Of a DNA stretch of 64,000 nt, positions 63,989 through 64,000 are shown piece after piece. Numbering within the stretch: the stretch's first letter is position 1; each line of letters starts with the position of its first letter. A model generated the notes under the pieces. It was not told the DNA's origin. It did no database searches and worked only from the letters and a program-made list of their open reading frames with translations. The stretch is from JBBQER01 sp052148155. Lineage in GTDB: Bacteria > Actinomycetota > Acidimicrobiia > IMCC26256 > PALSA-610. The DNA is taken from assembly GCA_052148155.1 (NCBI GenBank), contig JBKQIY010000133.1, positions 14,734 through 78,733 on the forward strand, written 5' to 3'. The translations under genes and the position numbers were made by a program.

Positions 63989-64000
63989 GCTGGAACGGCC

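Overview
The window is high-GC DNA with densely packed, frequently GTG-started, 1-4 bp overlapping genes, and looks like an Actinomycetota chromosome. A secreted protein with repeated GYWLVAADGG-type units (5014-6741), a Zur/SmtB pair of the mycobacterial type, an F420/FMN split-barrel protein, a WhiB-free but TetR-rich regulator set and a stand-alone ANTAR protein together suggest class Acidimicrobiia or a close relative. That placement is inference; there is no rRNA or tRNA in the window to test it.

Layout. 1-4800: a hybrid sensor kinase (cut by the left edge) translationally coupled to a cell-surface protein, divergent from an OmpR-type regulator and followed by a second, receiver-only regulator. 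5014-8164: secreted proteins. 8340-10128: a Cys-rich protein, a VOC protein, decayed DNA and a ferredoxin. 10254-12806: a drug-type ABC exporter with a divergent TetR and a clear operator. 12890-18000: a thin, partly decayed stretch with an aldehyde dehydrogenase remnant, a UGA-interrupted Cys-rich gene, a cupin remnant, a VOC protein and an SRPBCC protein. 18012-18596: ANTAR plus helix-turn-helix pair. 18838-31644: metabolic genes and regulators, including two methyltransferases, an EEP hydrolase, a HAD phosphatase, an amidohydrolase, an acyl-CoA synthetase, and a TetR/PPOX/fumarylacetoacetase operon.

32220-38663 is the most coherent system: a metal-uptake locus. It has a 99-residue histidine-rich peptide built from a duplicated unit, an operon of substrate-binding lipoprotein, ATPase and two different permeases, and the divergent regulators SmtB and Zur. 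38813-49885 carries an MmpL transporter, a lipoprotein hydrolase, a fibronectin-III surface protein, a LytR-CpsA-Psr ligase and a TatA/B protein, so it is envelope-directed.

50501-63988: a DoxX-type membrane protein, a copper amine oxidase with a complete active site, a tightly overlapped four-gene operon for N-acetylhexosamine salvage (nucleotidyltransferase, sugar kinase, double GNAT, cytosolic GH20), a YihY-type membrane protein, an HNH-like protein, and secreted or small membrane proteins.

No CRISPR array, insertion sequence, integrase, rRNA or tRNA was seen. The decayed segments (about 9.1-9.8, 12.9-13.1, 15.1-18.0 and 43.2-44.7 kb) are the places where gene calls are least certain.
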